DNA from: Sphaeroforma arctica JP610
Taxonomy: Eukaryota > Opisthokonta > Ichthyosporea > Ichthyophonida
NCBI RefSeq assembly: GCF_001186125.1
Contig: NW_014040532.1
Span: 23,784 to 58,799 of the forward strand
Reading direction: 5' to 3'
Length of the DNA: 35,016 nt
Part shown: piece by piece, positions 1 through 10,727 of the stretch
Layout: each line of letters starts with the position of its first letter
Position numbering within the stretch: the stretch's first letter is position 1
The notes under the pieces: model-generated
The model's input: only the letters and a program-made list of their open reading frames with translations
The model's database searches: none
What the model was told of the DNA's origin: nothing
Translations under genes and position numbers: made by a program

Positions 1-118
1 TTTACAGAGCTAAACGTAATTTACTTTGCAGGTTAACATAATTTATTTTTGCAGTTTAACTTAATTAAGGTACACGTATTGGTAATATATAATCAGCCTG
101 GTTAATCCGACTTTTTCA
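1..118 (+). repeat. 5' LTR of element 1, right-hand end only
   Basis: The window begins inside this LTR. Its end (about 95-118) aligns with 5431-5454 of the 3' LTR; both finish in a T-run and CA. The preceding ~90 bp also align loosely with 5350-5430. The LTR start lies outside the window. Confidence 0.75.
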
Positions 119-149
119 TATATTCTAAGTTTAAACTGTCATCGGTACC

Positions 150-1133
150 ATGACGCAAACAATAGGAAAACGCAAGTGGTCTAAGACCTCTAAGTCTACT
201 CAACGAGAATGTAAAGTATCAACGCCAGTCGAGTCCAACGATGAGGAGACGACAACGGTCCAGGAGTCGCCTAAAGAGACGATGGCTAGTTCGAAAAGAG
301 AAGAAAATGAAACTGGCAAGCACAACGGCGAGTTTCAAACGACCGATGGAGTATTCAGTTTCGTCACCTACAGAAGGAGTTATAGCCCTTTAAGGCAAAT
401 CGACGGGATCAAGAAGTCGCATCACATTTGGACCTCTAGGGTATAAGTTGCGAGAACGGAGACGCCAAGTAATCGAATAAAAATCTTTGGATGAGATTGA
501 TTCGAATTCTGACCTGGCAGATTCTGATGAATAATTCAGGAAATTTCAGCACTTAGCGCGTGATACAGTACCAGAAGCGAAAGAAAGCATCGAGAAAAGA
601 ATTCACTGTCGAGAAATCTGAAAGGGATTACAGTGTGAAATCAGATGATAGTTGCGCATTGCCACCTGCTGGAGAACCAGACAATGTTGAGCCAGAGGTG
701 ATTGATTTTACAAAATCACCATTGGAAGAGCCATTTGATTTCGTCATTACAATTCCTCTGGACGAAGGTACGCCAGTGTGACATTACTTATTGGAATTGG
801 ACACACATATAGCACATGTTCAATATCAAGAGATGCGGGGTACAAACAATTATCTGGTCGTCCCTTCACAGGAAATATCAAGGAGTTTTGTATGCAGACA
901 TACACCAATCTTATCCAGATATGGTACACGAGATTTCAATTGAAGACATTACATGGACTGAACATTATTCGAGAACAGATCAGATCTTTTCTAAGCGTCC
1001 GAGTGCTGAAGTACAATTCATACAATCTATTAAAAAAAAGCATACAACGCTAATGGAGGATCTGTTAATGGTTAGGACTCTTATCCTGCAGAGGATAATT
1101 ACAAGGGAAACAAAGGTGGAGACAGGTGAATAA
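150..1133 (+). pseudogene. gag-like remnant of element 1
   Basis: An ATG 31 bp after the 5' LTR opens a frame that starts MTQTIGKRKWSKTSKS: a basic, Ser/Thr-rich start followed by Glu-rich sequence. Further open stretches follow to about 1130. Position just inside the LTR and composition fit a gag start, but I see no capsid motif that proves it. Broken fossil; family assignment follows from the surrounding element. Confidence 0.45.
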
Positions 1134-2149
1134 AAGAAAAATCACACGCAAGTTTCTGATGGCCACAAGAACAATGTCAACACGAGAAGAGCCCCTGTGA
1201 ACAAGTCTGCTACGTCAGCCGATTCCCTAAAGCCTAAGCAGAAGAGAATCAGGGCCTTTGTCGAAGCAGACTAAAACTGGCGCATGACCCAACATGAGTC
1301 GAATGGTTGTTGGAACGGTAGGCACGCAGATAAATGTAAACATTTTGTCGCTTAGTGTGCAACCTGTGCTGGAACTGGAGGTTCATGTGTAAACTGAAAC
1401 TGAAGGTAGAAGTTAAGTGACAGTTGTACCAGATCTTGGCACTGAAAAAAAAGGATGCACCTTAGGGCGAGCGTGTCATTCTTGATGTACGGGCTAACAT
1501 GCAGGAAATAAAAGCCATTTTGTTCCGGTCTCGAAAGTTTCATACATATCATCACGTCTTTGTTAAAAAGTGAATGTGGCTCGTAAATTGGTACCTACTA
1601 CGCTTAAATTAGCTGACGAAGAGAGATAACGTGTCGAAACATAGCTGTAGGTCGGAGGTCCAGGTTACCCGATCAACGCACAACAGTCACAAAGGCAATT
1701 ATCTGTAACAGGGAGACTTGTTGTCGTTTGGTATAACTATTACTGGTATACCACCAACATCGACCTACAGAATGATCAGTCAGATGGCAACCCCCTGAAG
1801 ACTGTGAGAGAGATGATACCTCAATTCACTGCGAAGCTTAAGAATATAATCTTTGAGGATGACAAGATCAAGATTACAGATTGTGTTAAGTTCAAGTTGA
1901 ATAACGAGTATGTGAGCTTAGACCTAACTAAGATATACTTTTCGAAGTTGAAATGTTCTACGCGCAACTGGGTTTTAGCAGAGAACAAGTCAAGACCTAG
2001 TTGAAAGATGAAGTAGTCACAGTCAATTACGAATCGACCCCAGCAAACCTAGCAGTCTTGGCAGTAGACCAGTTCAACTCCGATGGGACAATGAATAAAG
2101 TTTGAGTGTGTTTGAATATGAGCCCAATCAACGTGCTCATTCTCACACA

Positions 2150-2480
2150 TAATTTTCACCTACCGAGGATCCGAGTTGTTGATGCGACTGGAAGTAGCTA
2201 AAATATTTTCCAACATCGATTTGAAGCAAGGCTACAACCAGATGAAGATATACAAGCCGCATAGGAAGTACTTCACATTAACCTAAGACAGGCAATAATA
2301 TTCGTTTAAGGGGGCACCATTTGGTTTGCACATGTTACCAGCGTTCTTCCAACAAATCATGTAAGACTTGTTTCGAGACCTGGATAACGTGCAAGTATAT
2401 ATCTACGACATCGTCGAATTTATGAAGACCAAAGTAGAACATGACGAAGTTGTATGTGAGGTTTGAACCAGATTAAACAA
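2150..2480 (+). pseudogene. reverse-transcriptase-like remnant of element 1
   Basis: Short stretches resemble the RT palm of Ty3/Gypsy elements: an IDLKQGYNQMKI block near 2215-2250, a KGAPFGLHMLPAFFQQIM block near 2308-2360, and a VYIYDI stretch near 2393-2412 in the place of the active-site box. The order and spacing of these blocks match the family. It is a broken fossil within element 1. Confidence 0.7.
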
Positions 2481-2558
2481 ACGGAACGTAAGATCAACAG
2501 CAAGAAATGTCAAGTTGGCGATAACGAGATATGGTTGTTGAGCTACCGGGTATCCGGT

Positions 2559-2909
2559 AAGAAAGATAAGTATGTCTGCCACGTCTTTGATATTGCATCC
2601 AAATGTAACGTGTTATATCCTCTGAAAGATTAAAAAACACAAACAGTAACCGAGAGCATCTATAGAGGTTTTTTTGTTTTGCGGATTTGGTCTGGCCAGC
2701 TATAGTGTGTACTGATAACGATAGTAAGTTTACGGGAAATGCCATGACAACACTGTTACTCGTTGCAGGCTCATGCCATGAGATGGATGTACCTTACAGG
2801 CCTCCAACACAAGGTGCTTATGAGGTGCGACACAGGAAGATGAGAAAGTTCATGCCCGGAGCATTGCTAGACGATGCTTGTTTAGAGCTTAAGGCTCAAC
2901 TAGAACCCT
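2559..2909 (+). repeat. Direct duplication within element 1, copy A
   Basis: About 350 bp nearly identical to 3321-3670 (offset 761-762 bp). Both copies run from AAGAAAGATAAGTATGTCTG to CTAGAACCCT and cover the integrase core. The very high identity, against the general decay of the element, shows that the duplication is younger than the insertion. Confidence 0.9.
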
Positions 2910-3089
2910 GCCGATGCCAGGGTACTTAAACTGCTGATGAATGACTTCCCAGATGTTTACAACGTGTAAACCAACTAATGGACAAATCAAATATTGAATT
3001 TAACTCCAGATAATAATGGAGTGGAATCCTCTCATCCTAATTTTGATGTAACAGAATCTTCTGAGGAAGTTAATATGAAATGGTTAAGG

Positions 3090-4204
3090 CAAAACCATGC
3101 TCTTTAAGCATATGAATAAGTTCAGAACTGAGAAAGATTGCAAACGGTACGGGATTGTACACCCGCAACTGAAGCAACACACACATCAGGTGTATCACGA
3201 ATGCATTGGCTGTGATTTTAACCGGATCAAGCTATATGTATATACTCCCCTAAGAACTGTATCTGAAGACGAGACCGCCGGGTGATCATTGATTTGGTTG
3301 GGCTGCCCTTGCCCACACATAAGAAAGATAAGTATGTCTGCCACGTCTTTGATATTGCATCCAAATGTAACGTGTTATATCCTCTGAAAGATAAAAAAAC
3401 ACAAACAGTAACCGAGAGCATCTATAGATGTTTTTTTGTTTGCGGATTTGGTCTGGCCAGCTATAGTGTGTACTGATAACGATAGTAAGTTTACGGAAAA
3501 TGCCATGACAACACTGTTACTCGTTGCAGGCTCATGCCATGAGATGGATGTACCTTACAGGCCTCCAACACAAGGTGCTTATGAGGTGCGACACAGGAAG
3601 ATGAGGAAGTTCATGCCCGGAGCATTGCTAGACGATGCTTGTTTAGAGCTTAAGGCTCAACTAGAACCCTAAACTCTAAAACTGTGTACAGACACAAATG
3701 AACGAGACACCGGATTCAGTCGCTGGTGCCACGCCCGCTTACTGTTTCAGGGGCCGTTATAGTGAGTTACAAGTTCCTTTTATCAAGAATTCTCAAGAAG
3801 ATCATGTGTTACCTTGGTTAAACAAGATGTGTCGAATCTGAGACGTTGTCCTTCCTTGTTTGAGAGAGATGAATGATAGCTCTTTCAAGAAGAGACGGAA
3901 ACGATGGGATGATTCAAATAAAATAGTCGAGCTTGAGGTAGGCGATATAGTCAACATCATGGCTCGCAATTTCGACAAAACTGTGCTTACGGCTGAGTAT
4001 TTTGTACCATTCAAGATGTCAAGGGCCGATAAAAAGGGCGGAACGTATAAAGTTAACATTGTTGACAGTTCTAGTGCTCTAAATATTATATCACATCGTA
4101 TTCCAAAGACAGAATCAACCTTCGTCGTGTACGTGAAGCTACTACACCTTTTATGTCATACGAGTTTAAAAAGGTTCTCGGGAAGTACAAACATGATGAC
4201 ATGA
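3090..4204 (+). pseudogene. integrase-like remnant of element 1
   Basis: Parallel, stretch by stretch, to the better preserved integrase of element 2 (29021-30500). The zinc-binding part has H-x3-H and C-x2-C (HQVYHECIGCDFN near 3185-3225). The core holds YVCHVFDIASKCNVLYPLKD (about 3332-3391). The C-terminal part has VELEVGDIVNIM followed by GGTYKVNIVDSS (about 3928-4075). The typical Ty3/Gypsy integrase layout is therefore present, in a broken fossil. The core is duplicated upstream. Confidence 0.8.
3321..3670 (+). repeat. Direct duplication within element 1, copy B
   Basis: Partner of 2559-2909. This copy sits in the natural place: the integrase zinc-binding stretch lies before it (about 3090-3290) and the integrase C-terminal stretch after it (about 3700-4200). 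Copy A is therefore the extra one. Confidence 0.88.
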
Positions 4205-4299
4205 CATATTGCACAACTGAATTTGCAGATGGGATATGAGCTACCAACATCTGCATTCGATGATCCAGACGTACTGAAAGCTTTCAATCAGGAGTTTTA

Positions 4300-4546
4300 G
4301 GCTTATGCTGAGGATATCTTACCTACAAACAAACTTCCTGATGTGGTCAAGGTTTATCCGCATGCAGCATTCATTCCGAGCTTCACGGACCATGGAATGT
4401 ACGTACCTCCAAAAGGCACAAAGAAACGTCCTACCCACCATCGAGGATCACAAGGACCTAAACCCGAACGTTATAAAGTCGCCGAGCAACTTACAAATTG
4501 TAAGTATACTTGTCTAAGAGAATATAGTACAAGCATTGAGGCCTAA
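4300..4546 (+). pseudogene. Post-integrase tail of element 1
   Basis: After the integrase C-terminal domain comes a stretch with YPHAAFIPS and HHRGSQGPKPE (about 4357-4471). The same pattern recurs in element 2 as YPPTAFIPS and HHGPTGPKPK (30356-30474). Conservation in two elements with differing LTRs suggests a real module of this retrotransposon family, at the very end of pol. Its function is unknown. Fossil. Confidence 0.6.
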
Positions 4547-4633
4547 TGATCGAAACTCTTTTCTTCCTTTTCGCTTTTACAATTCATCTTCTATATGTTT
4601 CAAAAAAAAATACAAGTCACCACTGTAATTTCA

Positions 4634-4647
4634 AGCTGAGGGGGGGT
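4634..4647 (+). other. Polypurine tract of element 1
   Basis: A G-run (GCTGAGGGGGGG) lies directly before the 3' LTR start TGTGCAAG. Element 2 has GCTGGGTGGGGG at the same place. In LTR retrotransposons this tract primes plus-strand DNA synthesis. Confidence 0.75.
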
Positions 4648-5454
4648 TGTGCAAGAACAGCGGGTTTCTAATTGTAGAAGCACATGCTAAACGTATACTA
4701 TAGACATATGAACGCTTCAACGTTATATAATACTGGGATAGGTTGAGACATTAATTTTGGATATTTGGAAAATGCAATCAAGCAACAAATTCTATTTTTA
4801 AATATATGAAATTACAATCGTATACATCAGAGAGTAGACACTATTGTAAACTTGTTGGTGGTTTCTCTATAATGATATGCTTTTCACCTTAATACTGGGA
4901 TATAATGAATAGTTGGTCTCAGGTGAAATTTGGCACTTGATGGCAGGTGTTCTATTTTCAAATACTCTCAGCGCAAGATAATCCACTGAGAAATAGGACA
5001 TGACATTAACTCCCCCTAGCCAGCCTACTAGATGTGCCCGTCTATACCGTCAATGAGATGGAGAGCTAGGCACCAAATGATGGGGTATAAGTGCCGATAT
5101 TAACAGCGACATTTCACTGCACCAGCTTGGTGGTTTAATTTTCTATTATTTTTCCCAAGTTGGACTTAGAGTTCGTTCATTAATAATTGCGATTGAAGGT
5201 CTGTTTCGATGCGTGAAATGAAATGTAACGCAAATAAAATAGACTCTGATCTTATAAATCTAGACCGACGTAGTGAATGACTAGAGCGGAACTATATAGA
5301 TAATGGTCTCAGTCTTAAATCCCTATTCTTTTGCTCATAGCCGAGGGCTGAAGCTAAATTTGATTTACCTTTTGCAATTCAACTTATTTACCGTAGTTTC
5401 TATAACGTAAACATATCGGTACTGTATAGTCAGCCTGGGTAATCCGGCTTTTCA
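4648..5454 (+). repeat. 3' LTR of element 1 (807 bp)
   Basis: Starts TGTGCAAG after the polypurine tract and ends in TTTTCA at the point where similarity to the 5' LTR stops. It contains GCGGAACTATATA (about 5286-5298) followed by GGTCTCAGTCT, a TATA-like block that is shared with the LTR end at 7100-7259 and, in weaker form, with the element 2 LTR. A CAGCCTACTAGATGTGCCCGTCT block near 5022-5044 also recurs in the element 2 LTR. Confidence 0.75.
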
Positions 5455-5852
5455 CCCGCAGGTTTATAAATGCTGTGATGCGTATTTTGTACATGAATTG
5501 GGAATTCTGTCAAAATTGTAAATTTTGTAATATACTGGGGACTTTCAAATAGCGGACATTCCCATACCTAGTGGACCAATGAAAGTTAATCTTTAGAATC
5601 TTCTATTACATTGGTTAGTTTTGGAAAAGGAAAGGATATACGACCTAGAATGCTCTGATGTCGTTAATTCGTACTGTATTCTTATACTAAATGCTAATTT
5701 AGGACTACTACCACTGTCGTATTTAACTATGATTACTTCTATGAAGTGTGGTGATGAGAACGGGTCTAAAACGGCGAAGCCTACCGAGCTCGGCTCACCC
5801 CCTGCAAGCAGTCATGTTTACAAGTTATATATGATCATAGGTTGGAGTTTTA

Positions 5853-6550
5853 CTATATCTCCTTCATAGCCAGAAGTGCCCGTGTAGCTTCCACTGGCGA
5901 CAAACCCTTCTTTCCCACAGCCAAATTACAATCGTCAAATTGATACACGGTTGTCACAACCAGGCCTTTGAATAGACGTATTGTTTTCGTTCGCACCAGA
6001 CAACTGTTCAGTTCCACTCTGGTGTCGGAATTTGAAATTCTCGCTGATGTGCCTGTTGCATCTGTCGCTATTTGTGATTATTGCCAGATAGCGGGTGTTT
6101 TACATCAACTTAATCTTAACAGTCTGGTTATTGTCGTTTACAGCCTGCCGTCGGCTAGCGCTTAGACTGATGTTCGACATCGAACCTCCGGGGATTTTTG
6201 AGACAACTGACAAGACTGACGTATATTTCATTCCGTTTTTTGCGTTTTGCGATTCAGGCTTTCTTATATTGTCTGGATATCATCCTCGGTCAGGGCTTCA
6301 TACCTACATTCTAGTGCGGCGAAAGCTTCCCACGGCTTATCAATGGGTTGGCTGATATCCATCTGCAGTAGTGGAGACCAAGCTCGGTTGATGATCTGGT
6401 CAGCCTCGGCAGTTCCCTTGGAGGTAATCGGTTGCCCCTTAAACAGTGTTGGATCGGTCAATATATCTCGTACACCTTCACAATTCACGGATTAAATAGT
6501 CTCCAGTCGACTTCGGTCGTCTCAATATCATTAGAGTTCACAGTAGGCAT
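5853..6550 (-). pseudogene. Coding-like remnants on the minus strand, family unknown
   Basis: An ATG at 6550 opens MPTVNSNDIETTEVDWRLFN. Further open stretches lie at 6488-6264 (includes SPLLQMDISQPIDKPWEAF) and 6077-5853 (includes LFKGLVVTTVYQFDDCNLAV). Amino-acid usage looks coding rather than random. I recognise no domain. The setting, beside LTR sequence on both sides, suggests a decayed retroelement gene, possibly gag. It is treated as a broken fossil. Confidence 0.35.
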
Positions 6551-7099
6551 ATTAATAGCTTGAGATCAGAGTGATCTGATAAGTTCATAGGGTGTAGGGT
6601 AGTAGACTGTAATTAAGTGCAAATGTATGTCGTTATTGCTGACCCCACATATCAATTTATTTCAAGGTCTTTGTGCTAGTGCTCAACCACTTTGGTTGAC
6701 CAGGGTATAAACTCATATGGCCAGTGTGAAACACCTTCTATAGAACACTTCAACTTTTCGATACTATTCTATTTCGGCTTCTCTGCTACTTTATCTCACG
6801 TTGATCATGCACTTCCACATAAGCTGTGACTCACATAAAGGCACAGCTATTTATAGATTGTTGCGGATAAGAAACTTAGTTAACTCTCGGGAGTCGGCTA
6901 GAAAATTAAATTAACTCCTAAAACTCTAGCTCTCTATGCTTTCTATAAATCAAAAAGTTTTGCTTGCTGTAAAATCTCAAATCCGGACAAATGTGACCTG
7001 CAGTCTCTCATCTACGATTGGAAGATAGATATGAAGCATGAGGATGCGGTCAACTGATATTAAGTCGATCTGAGTTGTTAACACCTGAAATAAGAAGTA

Positions 7100-7259
7100 C
7101 TTAGCGATGGGAGCGGAACTATATACACAAGAGTCTCAGACTAAAGTTTACTTACCTTTTGGCTCACTACCGAGGCCTAAAGCTGAACTTAATTCTTTTC
7201 AATATGTGTAAGCCTCTTTCATAGTACGGGTTAGTCAGCCTGTGTAGTCTGATTACACA
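7100..7259 (+). repeat. Third related LTR, right-hand end (solo or truncated)
   Basis: GAGCGGAACTATATA, then GAGTCTCAGACT, CTACCGAGGCCTAAAGCTGAA and TTAGTCAGCCTG, align in order with 5284-5440 of the element 1 LTR. It ends near ACACA at 7259. The left limit is not resolved: it may reach about 6560. No polypurine tract or coding partner of its own is seen, so this is probably a solo or truncated LTR. Confidence 0.6.
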
Positions 7260-7385
7260 TTTTTGGTAGGTGTGTTCTTAATACTGTGCTGGAATGCGGG
7301 GTGTTTGCACAATTGTTGGGTACATTGTCGCTAATATGTGGGAGCTACACAAACTCTGTATCCTTACTATAATATAATATAACTC

Positions 7386-7499
7386 TCAAAAATTGCTAGT
7401 TACTGGTACCCGGTTCCTGCCCGAGGGTGACATCTGAGTTGTGGTCATGTCTTCAACTTCATTTGCGTCACCCTCATTTTCGTCCTCACCATCGGACAT
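7386..7499 (-). CDS. Short acidic ORF, possible gene start remnant
   Basis: ATG at 7499 opens 37 codons: MSDGEDENEGDANEVEDM followed by a Thr/Ser/Arg stretch. The acidic start resembles the disordered N-terminus of a gag or nuclear protein. It could be the first exon of something, a retroelement remnant on the same strand as 5853-6550, or chance. No homologue is recognised. Confidence 0.2.
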   Translation of the reverse strand: MSDGEDENEGDANEVEDMTTTQMSPSGRNRVPVTSNF

Positions 7500-8865
7500 T
7501 TTAAAATGATCATGTCCGGAGCGTAAGTTGCAAGACTGACTACCAACTGGATTGTATCCTATCGGCTATCTCCTCGTTCATCACCTGTCTCAGATCAGAT
7601 AAATGTGTCAATAAAGCTCTGCGAGGGAGTCATTTGTAACGAGCTTTTAGAACTCTAATTGTAAGATAGATTGTTATAACCAACTACACGAATTCGAGAA
7701 GAACTGGTGCAGCCTCTTGTGCTTGTACCTCAGTACACTCGATATTTGTGCGAAGAACAAAATAAAGGCCGGTGCAACTTTGTTTGTGTTAAGATTGCTC
7801 GGGTAACTTCTGCTGTGGGAGTGCAAATCTGCGACAAGGAGGCTTCGGATCAGCTTTTTTAGTATAAATTTACGGAAGGCACTATGATTATCACACGCCA
7901 AAATACACTAGGCAGATGATAGCCCCAGTGTCATCTGCTTTTGCCAATGCGACTTACATTGTATGCTTAAACAGTTCTCCTTCGATCATCGAATGAACAT
8001 GACTAGCCATCAAATTGAGGTTCATTTTTCCCCCCACTAATAGGCGTAATAACGAGTGCTTGTATGTTTTTGGCACGCGCTTGTCAAGAAGAAAAGCATA
8101 CAACAATTCTCACTCGCAAGTTAATAATATCCCGGTGATCACGAAAGAATCTGCTGCACATATGCGAGTACAAAAAAGAGTTCATTCGAAATCGTCGCGC
8201 CAATCGGTTTGTTGCAAGCATTTGTATTTACTTGTATGAAAATAGGAAACTTGCTTCTTCTTTGATAAAAATTATAACAAGTATCTAGCTCGATCTCTTA
8301 CCATACAACAGATGGGTTTAGATATCTGCACTGACTCGTTACAGGTTATCAATTGATCTGTGGGGGGTTTTCATGATTTGTTTTATTATACTATCACAAG
8401 TCGCAACCGCCTCCAGCTTTGCCTTTGTGCAAGCGAGGTAATTAACGAATAAGGACTTTAATGATTTTTTTAATTAGGGTTTTAGATGTAGTTTCTACTG
8501 AGTCATGAGCCGGTGTGTGAACAGTGAATTCACCACAGTTGGTGTGCTGTCTAATTATGTATATGTATAACCAACAAGTCGGCCATATTATATGCGATGC
8601 TGACAAATTTCTAGTCCATTACTTGTGTAATTTTGTCATATCGGTAAACAATTGTTCGCGATTATTTACAATATTACGATTTCGCACTTCCTTTCCCAGT
8701 GACTCGTTGATAACAATACATACGCGTGCACGCTTGTGAATGCTTTCAACACTATGACATACTTCAAGAAATCTCTTTCCAGCCGTCATTTCTCTTCAGA
8801 ACTCATCTAGTTCAAATATCTTAGAGTAATTAATGTGTAAATTAGCTCTGGACATGTCGTAGACT

Positions 8866-9256
8866 ACAAATACATCATCCACTATTATTGGTCTTAGAGA
8901 TATAGCCGGAGATGCTCCGGATCACCACAGAGCAGTCACTTTCACTGTTGGAAAGCGTGACTATGGAAACGAACAATGTAAATACTGCATTCCTATCGAC
9001 CAGATCACAACCGCAACTTGTGCAGCGTTCATCGTCCCTATTCCCTTAAAAACACGCAAATAGGTTTCGATCTAATCTTTACGTATCAAGTAGTTAACAT
9101 CTACTTTCTGTGTGACTAACATATCTGCCTTGTTAGAGCGTGCCTTAGAAAAGGGTGCCGTTGTGTACTGCAACTGTTCGACGACTAAACATAGCCAGGT
9201 CGCACAAAAAATCACGCCAGACAAGTATATTAATAGTGTTGACTATCCAGATTAAT
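8866..9256 (+). pseudogene. Coding-like remnant of unknown family
   Basis: An open frame without ATG (8866-9063) includes RAVTFTVGKRDYGNEQCKYC. A second one (about 9095-9256) includes ISALLERALEKGAVVYCNCS. Both have a protein-like mix of residues in otherwise random-looking DNA, and both contain Cys pairs. They may be two exons or remnants of one decayed gene or element. I do not recognise the family, and chance is not excluded. Confidence 0.25.
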
Positions 9257-9507
9257 AGTAATTAAAGTATATTTTCCGTGGAAAAGACTTTTGACAAGCT
9301 GGGGTTTGCTAAAAGGGCTGAGACCCCGGATTATGTCATACTCCAACTGCGCGTTTGACTTGTTCTGTTTGTGAGGCTATGATTTTATAACAGTATTTTC
9401 TCTCCACTCTAAATATTAAAAAATCTGACGTGCAAAAGTTCTCCAGGTGATAATGTACTGAAATCTGTGTATGTTACCACTGAAGTGAAATATGGTTAGG
9501 GCAAATG

Positions 9508-9546
9508 GAGCAGGGGAGAGAGTGAGTGGGGGGGCGGGGAGGGGTT
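9508..9546 (+). other. G-rich run
   Basis: Purine-rich tract ending in GTGGGGGGGCGGGGAGGGGTT. Several closely spaced G-runs could form a G-quadruplex on the + strand. No gene lies nearby. Confidence 0.5.
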
Positions 9547-10658
9547 AGATAATATTGAAATCTTTCGCCCGAGTAAATACCATTCAACAGATGTCATTTA
9601 TAAGCCACAAGTGCAGTGGGCTTTAAAACACGTAGCCCGCTATAGCACTTTTCGTATGTGAAATGCTTAGATGAGTTGAAAAGCTTACGAGTTCTTGACG
9701 GAAGCACATCCTCATCCTTGCAGGATCTAAAACCACCACTGATACCCGATAGATTATATTGGAGTTGAGTATGACAGCTAGCTTACCTTGCATTCAAACA
9801 CGCGATCAGATTTTTCTGAATGTTTTATTGTAAATTAAAGCCAATTTCTCAGTTAATGTGTATCAAAAACCAAAACCCACTGACAGAATTCACATAGGCT
9901 AACTATGGTATAGTATTTATACACTTCAAGTCGAGAGATGAGGAGTTTATCATCCGACCCATTAGCAGCTGCTATAGTAGATCCACTCTATTCGAGACAA
10001 ATAAAATAAAAGTGTCTAAATCCATAATCCTATTTGTACTTCTGGGTTTATTATCAGCAGCATTCCCTTTTGTTCACATTCGTTTGTTTTCAAAAGAGCA
10101 ATTAGCACCAAAACTATAATCTAAGAGAAACACTGGCCTGAAATATATACTTGTTAGATTACTTCTAGGGTATTATGTATCGGATGGCAATCAAACTTAT
10201 TTAAAGGGCAAATTTGTTTTGCTTCCGCAGGACTATGGTGGCGAACGTTCGGGTGTGAAAACACGCGTACTTGCTATTCTTCCAAAGTCGAAATATATCA
10301 GTTTTAAAGTACCCGATATGATATGTACACGTGTAAAACTGGTTTTGTGTGCAATATCAAGCCTCTGAATGTACACGTCTTTCAAGAGTATTATATCCAT
10401 ATACACATGTTATAGATCATGGTATCTTAATTTCAATCATAGCGATACATATCCATCTAATCCAACAATCATAACGCATCGATTTCCACTTTCATTATTA
10501 TTCAAACCGCCATTATGCGTATTACTTTCTTTGCAACAGTTATTCCTGCACAAATTGACGACTCCAAAATCTTTATCGTATCAAAGGTTTCGATTTATTG
10601 TATCTACTTAGGAAGCAGATGCTTGCCAGAACGGAACCACCTTCATTATAGACAAGTA

Positions 10659-10727
10659 CTCTAAACCCTAAACCCTAAACTCTAAAACCGAACCTCGACC
10701 TTCGAAACCCTAGAACCCTAAAACCCC
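10659..10727 (+). repeat. Interstitial telomere-like tract (CCCTAAA)
   Basis: Contains tandem CTAAACCCTAAACCCTAAA, then degenerate units such as CTCTAAAACC, AACCCTAGAACCCTAAAACC. The CCCTAAA unit (TTTAGGG on the other strand) is the plant/alga type, differing from TTAGGG of animals and most fungi. Such tracts arise by repair of breaks with telomere sequence or by ancient end fusions. Confidence 0.75.

Larger units (their letters stand above)
1..5454 (+). mobile_element. Old Ty3/Gypsy-type LTR retrotransposon (fossil, element 1)
   Basis: The last ~118 bp of the 5' LTR open the window and match the end of the 3' LTR around the shared block CAGCCTGGxTAATCCG, followed by a pyrimidine run and CA. 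Between the LTRs, reading left to right, are a gag-like start near 150, a reverse-transcriptase-like stretch near 2160-2460, and integrase-like stretches near 3090-4200 with a tail to about 4540. RT before integrase is the Ty3/Gypsy order. A G-rich polypurine tract precedes the 3' LTR. The coding part is heavily broken (many breaks), and the two LTR ends differ at roughly a quarter of positions by eye, so the insertion is old. Part of the integrase region is present twice. Confidence 0.85.
7500..10658. other. Intergenic DNA, mostly without recognisable features
   Basis: Open frames here are short, lack recognisable motifs and have no splice partners I could support. Two exceptions are given separately: a coding-like remnant near 8866-9256 and a G-rich run near 9508-9546. 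No RNA gene with intact A and B boxes was found by eye. Confidence 0.5.

Noticed and set aside
3664-3682. CCCTAAACTCTAAAAC at the edge of the duplication, as a telomere-repeat insertion
   Set aside because: It matches 10670-10686 closely, but the same place in element 2 aligns as integrase coding sequence, so chance resemblance is more likely.
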